Shown here in pieces: positions 29,765-31,788 of a stretch of 31,788 bases of DNA; within the stretch, counting starts at the first letter, position 1, and every line of letters starts with the position of its first letter. The translations under genes and the position numbers were made by a program. Source of the stretch: Caldilineaceae bacterium (GTDB lineage: Bacteria; Chloroflexota; Anaerolineae; Caldilineales; Caldilineaceae); contig JACKBC010000060.1 in assembly GCA_020634755.1 (NCBI GenBank), positions 1 through 31,788 of the forward strand. Direction: 5' to 3'. Below the pieces are notes generated by a model. That model did not search any database. It had not been told where the DNA came from and saw nothing but the letters and a program-made list of their open reading frames with translations.

Positions 29765-29930
29765 GAAAGTAGAGGAGTGTAGGAAAGTAGAGGAGTGTAA
29801 GAAAGTAGAGGAGTAGAGGAGTGGAGGAAAGTAGAGGAGTAGAGGAGAAGCCACACGAACTCCTCCACTCCTCCACTCCTCCACTCCTCCACTCCTCCAC
29901 TCCTCTACTCCTTTACTCCCAACTCCCCAA
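29762..29930. repeat. 8-bp-period tract D, purine half and inverted pyrimidine half
   Basis: The left half (to about 29850) is built from units such as GTAGAGGA and GTGTAGGA in 8- and 10-bp steps, with TAG or TAA at 29762, 29770, 29780, 29788, 29798, 29806, 29814, 29832 and 29840. The right half repeats ACTCCTCC in exact 8-bp steps. The halves are reverse complements in character and could form a long stem or a purine/pyrimidine triplex-prone tract. The first TAG ends the RraA-like gene, and the lactonase gene begins about 18 bases after the tract. Confidence 0.85.
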
Positions 29931-29947
29931 CCACAGGAGAAACTCCC

Positions 29948-30892
29948 ATGACCATAGTCCGCTACCCCGACCCGGCCATTGAGGTCGTCGACTCTCGTTT
30001 TGCCCGCTACCATATTGGCAACGCAGCGTTGGAACTGCTGTGGACCGGCGCGCGCTGGGCCGAGGGACCGGTCTGGTTTGGCGACGGGCGCTATCTGCTC
30101 TTTAGCGACATTCCCAACAACCGCATTATGCGCTGGAGCGAAGAGACCAACGCCGTAACCGTTTTTCGCGCGCCATCCAATTATAGCAACGGCCACACGC
30201 GCGATCGCCAGGGGCGGCTGGTGAGCTGCGAGCACGACACGCGCCGCGTCACCCGCACCGAGCACGATGGGCGCATTACCGTACTCATGGATTCATTCGA
30301 AGGCAAGCCGCTCAACGCACCCAACGACGTGGTGGTCAAGTCCGACGGTACGGTCTGGTTTACCGACCCGGGCTATGGCATCTTGATGAATTATGAGGGC
30401 CACCGCGACACATTTGAACTGCCGCGCAACGTCTATCGCTTTGACCCCGCCACCGGCCAAGCCACCGTTGTGGCCAGCGACTTTGATCGCCCCAATGGCC
30501 TCTGCTTTTCGCCCGATGAGCGCAAGCTCTATATTGCCGACACCGGCGTTTCACACAATCCCAATGGCCCGGCCCACATCCGCGTTTTTGATGTGGTCGA
30601 TGGGCGCACGCTGACCAATGGCCGCGTCTTTGTGGATATGAAACCGGGCTTTGCTGACGGCATTCGCTGCGACGTAGAGGGCAACCTCTGGTCCAGCGCC
30701 GGTTGGGGCGGCGCGGGGGTGGATGGCGTCCACTGTTTTGCGCCGGATGGTACGTTGCTGGGCAAAATCCACTTACCCGAGCCTTGCGCCAATCTCTGCT
30801 TTGGCGGGTTTAAAAAGAACCGGCTCTTTATGACGGCCGGCCAATCGCTCTACGCCGTCTATGTAGAGACGGTCGGCGCGCAAACACCATAG
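29948..30892 (+). CDS. SMP-30/gluconolactonase family protein
   Basis: A 314-residue six-bladed beta-propeller lactonase. Metal ligands match the family: Glu39 in WAEGPVWF, Asn126 in PLNAPNDVVV, Asn183 in DRPNGLCFSPD and Asp237 in FADGIRCD. The central DGTVWFTDPGYG motif is also present. It probably hydrolyses a sugar or organic-acid lactone. No signal peptide, so cytosolic. CAGGAG precedes the ATG by about ten bases. Upstream is the 8-bp tract, downstream a GATTTAC tract that begins immediately after the stop codon. It fits the catabolic theme of the cluster. Confidence 0.92.
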   Translation: MTIVRYPDPAIEVVDSRFARYHIGNAALELLWTGARWAEGPVWFGDGRYLLFSDIPNNRIMRWSEETNAVTVFRAPSNYSNGHTRDRQGRLVSCEHDTRRVTRTEHDGRITVLMDSFEGKPLNAPNDVVVKSDGTVWFTDPGYGILMNYEGHRDTFELPRNVYRFDPATGQATVVASDFDRPNGLCFSPDERKLYIADTGVSHNPNGPAHIRVFDVVDGRTLTNGRVFVDMKPGFADGIRCDVEGNLWSSAGWGGAGVDGVHCFAPDGTLLGKIHLPEPCANLCFGGFKKNRLFMTAGQSLYAVYVETVGAQTP

Positions 30893-30955
30893 CGATTTAC
30901 AAACTCAGATTTACGATTTACGAATCTACAACGATTTGGGATTTGCGATTTGCGC
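30893..30955. repeat. 7-bp-period GATTTAC/GATTTGC tract
   Basis: GATTTAC twice in tandem near 30908-30921 and GATTTGG, GATTTGC, GATTTGC in tandem near 30933-30953, all 7-bp steps. On the minus strand the first type reads GTAAATC and carries TAA per unit. The tract starts at the base after the lactonase stop codon. Related units continue at 31103-31164 with inverted orientation (GATTTACGAAT and ATCGTAAATC). Confidence 0.7.
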
Positions 30956-30985
30956 GTCTGCTCGCAGACAAATAAGCCTCGCATC

Positions 30986-31083
30986 TTATAACTTATGTTA
31001 CGCAAGCCTGGCGGAAAGTCGGCTCGCCGACGTTTCTGTTTCTCTCTAGCAGACTGGCTGTCGCTGCGGAACGTGAGTTATAA
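30986..31083. repeat. MITE-like element, copy 2, with 18-bp terminal inverted repeats
   Basis: The ends TTATAACTTATGTTACGC (30986-31003) and GCGGAACGTGAGTTATAA (31066-31083) are inverted copies matching at 15 of 18. The 86-bp core matches copy 1 at 28845-28930. GTCGG and CCGAC form a small stem inside. No ORF, so it would depend on a transposase elsewhere. Confidence 0.8.
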
Positions 31084-31181
31084 CCTGCATGATAAGGCAT
31101 TGCGATTTACGAATGGATGTCACTAACGAGATAATTCGTACATCGTAAATCAAAAATCGTAAATTCCCCAAGGGGGAACAT

Positions 31182-31788
31182 ATGTCAAACCAATCACTGC
31201 GCATTCTCATCTTTGGCGCCCATCCCGATGACCCGGACTTTGCCGCGGGCGGGACGGCCGCGCTCTACGCCCGGTTGGGCCACACGGTCAAGATGGTGAG
31301 CCTGACCAATGGCGATGCCGGGCATCATGAACAGGGCGGCGCCCCGCTGGCCTGGCGCCGGCGGGCGGAAGCCGCGGCGTCGGGCGCACAGCTGGGCGCT
31401 GAATATATTACGCTGGACATTCACGACGGCCAGCTCATGCCCACGCTGGAAAATCGCAACACCGTCATCGCGCTGACCCGTGAATTCAAGCCGGATCTAG
31501 TGACCGTGCATCGGCCCAATGATTACCACCCGGATCATCGCTATACGTCACAACTGGTGCAGGACGCGTCTTACATGCTGACCGTGCCCAATGTGGTGTC
31601 GCACGTGCCGCATCTGGAACGGATGCCGGTGATCGTCTATACGTGGGATCACTTCCAGAAGCCCTATCCATTTCAGGCCGATGTGGTGGTCTCCATTGAT
31701 GAAGTCATTGAACAGAAGATAGATGCGCTGCACCAGCACACGTCCCAGATGTACGAATGGCTGCCCTACAACGGCGGCTATCTGGACC
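31182..31788 (+). CDS. PIG-L/LmbE-like deacetylase or hydrolase, cut by the window end
   Basis: The first 202 residues of a PIG-L family zinc enzyme. GAHPDDPDF (His14, Asp16, Asp17) and NDYHPDHRYT (His116, His119) give the metal site and catalytic Asp. TNGDAGHHEQGG and RRRAEAAASGAQLG fit the family. Most members remove N-acetyl groups from sugar derivatives. GalB, a hydratase in gallate breakdown, has the same fold. The subgroup with HRPNDYHPDH is common in environmental bacteria and has no settled function that I know of. The ATG follows AAGGGGG. The frame is open to the last base. Confidence 0.88.
   Translation, partial: MSNQSLRILIFGAHPDDPDFAAGGTAALYARLGHTVKMVSLTNGDAGHHEQGGAPLAWRRRAEAAASGAQLGAEYITLDIHDGQLMPTLENRNTVIALTREFKPDLVTVHRPNDYHPDHRYTSQLVQDASYMLTVPNVVSHVPHLERMPVIVYTWDHFQKPYPFQADVVVSIDEVIEQKIDALHQHTSQMYEWLPYNGGYLD

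Noticed and set aside
29054..30265. A 403-residue minus-strand open frame
   Set aside because: It runs antisense through two well-supported genes and through the 8-bp tract, giving repeated EEWRSGGV and FLHSST peptides. This is repeat translation, not protein.
1..31788. tRNA, rRNA, riboswitch, integrase, transposase or phage genes
   Set aside because: None was recognised on either strand by eye. A covariance-model scan would be needed to exclude small RNAs.

Overview
The window reads as chromosomal DNA of a Chloroflexota bacterium, most likely Anaerolineae or Caldilineae. No marker gene proves this. The basis is: the house style of the regulators (an XRE helix-turn-helix fused to an NB-ARC-type ATPase and TPRs); a very large secreted protein ending in TYLPLVLK, a C-terminal pattern I associate from memory with secreted Chloroflexota proteins; an apparent abundance of amidohydrolase, SMP-30, RraA-like and PIG-L families; and spacers packed with short-period repeats. 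There is no rRNA, tRNA, CRISPR array, phage or complete insertion sequence.

Layout. 0.4-7.3 kb is a minus-strand run: a DUF6295-like small protein, a dienelactone hydrolase, adenine deaminase, a PfkB-type kinase with an altered active-site motif, a small P-loop kinase, a YjbQ protein and an M20/M28/M42-like zinc peptidase. 7.4-13.4 kb is on the plus strand: an ABC-2 exporter (ATPase and permease), a secreted membrane-anchored protein of unknown function, a GNAT acetyltransferase and two family-2 glycosyltransferases. 13.6-15.8 kb holds a Gfo/Idh/MocA oxidoreductase, the frameshifted tail of a DUF917-like gene, and a two-gene module resembling TumA/TumE toxin-antitoxin. 16.1-24.1 kb holds a divergent pair: the XRE/NB-ARC/TPR regulator (minus) and a 1611-residue secreted metalloprotease/VWA/Big-1 protein (plus). 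A GNAT-like protein and a DUF3592-like membrane protein follow. 26.3-31.8 kb is a plus-strand catabolic-looking group: amidohydrolase-2, a translationally coupled Rieske protein, a RarD-type transporter, an RraA-like aldolase, an SMP-30 lactonase and a PIG-L hydrolase cut by the window edge.

The most unusual content lies between the genes. At least five repeat families fill the spacers: (1) 8-bp-period tracts with a different unit at each locus but a similar pattern, several carrying a stop codon in each unit; (2) 7-bp-period tracts, some forming the ends of larger inverted-repeat elements; (3) short palindromes of the form TAG-N8-TCC with arms that vary but stay complementary; (4) an element of about 86-98 bp with terminal inverted repeats, in two copies plus a fragment; (5) a CTTCGACAAGCTCAG inverted-repeat element. 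Most genes end inside or within a few bases of one of these, and in several cases the repeat supplies the stop codon. Two families also appear in frame inside coding sequence: an 8-bp tract in a glycosyltransferase and three CTTCGACARGCTCAG copies as a Ser/Thr linker in the giant secreted protein. This suggests that mobile or expandable spacer DNA is remodelling gene ends and protein linkers.

All family names come from reading motifs. No database search was possible.
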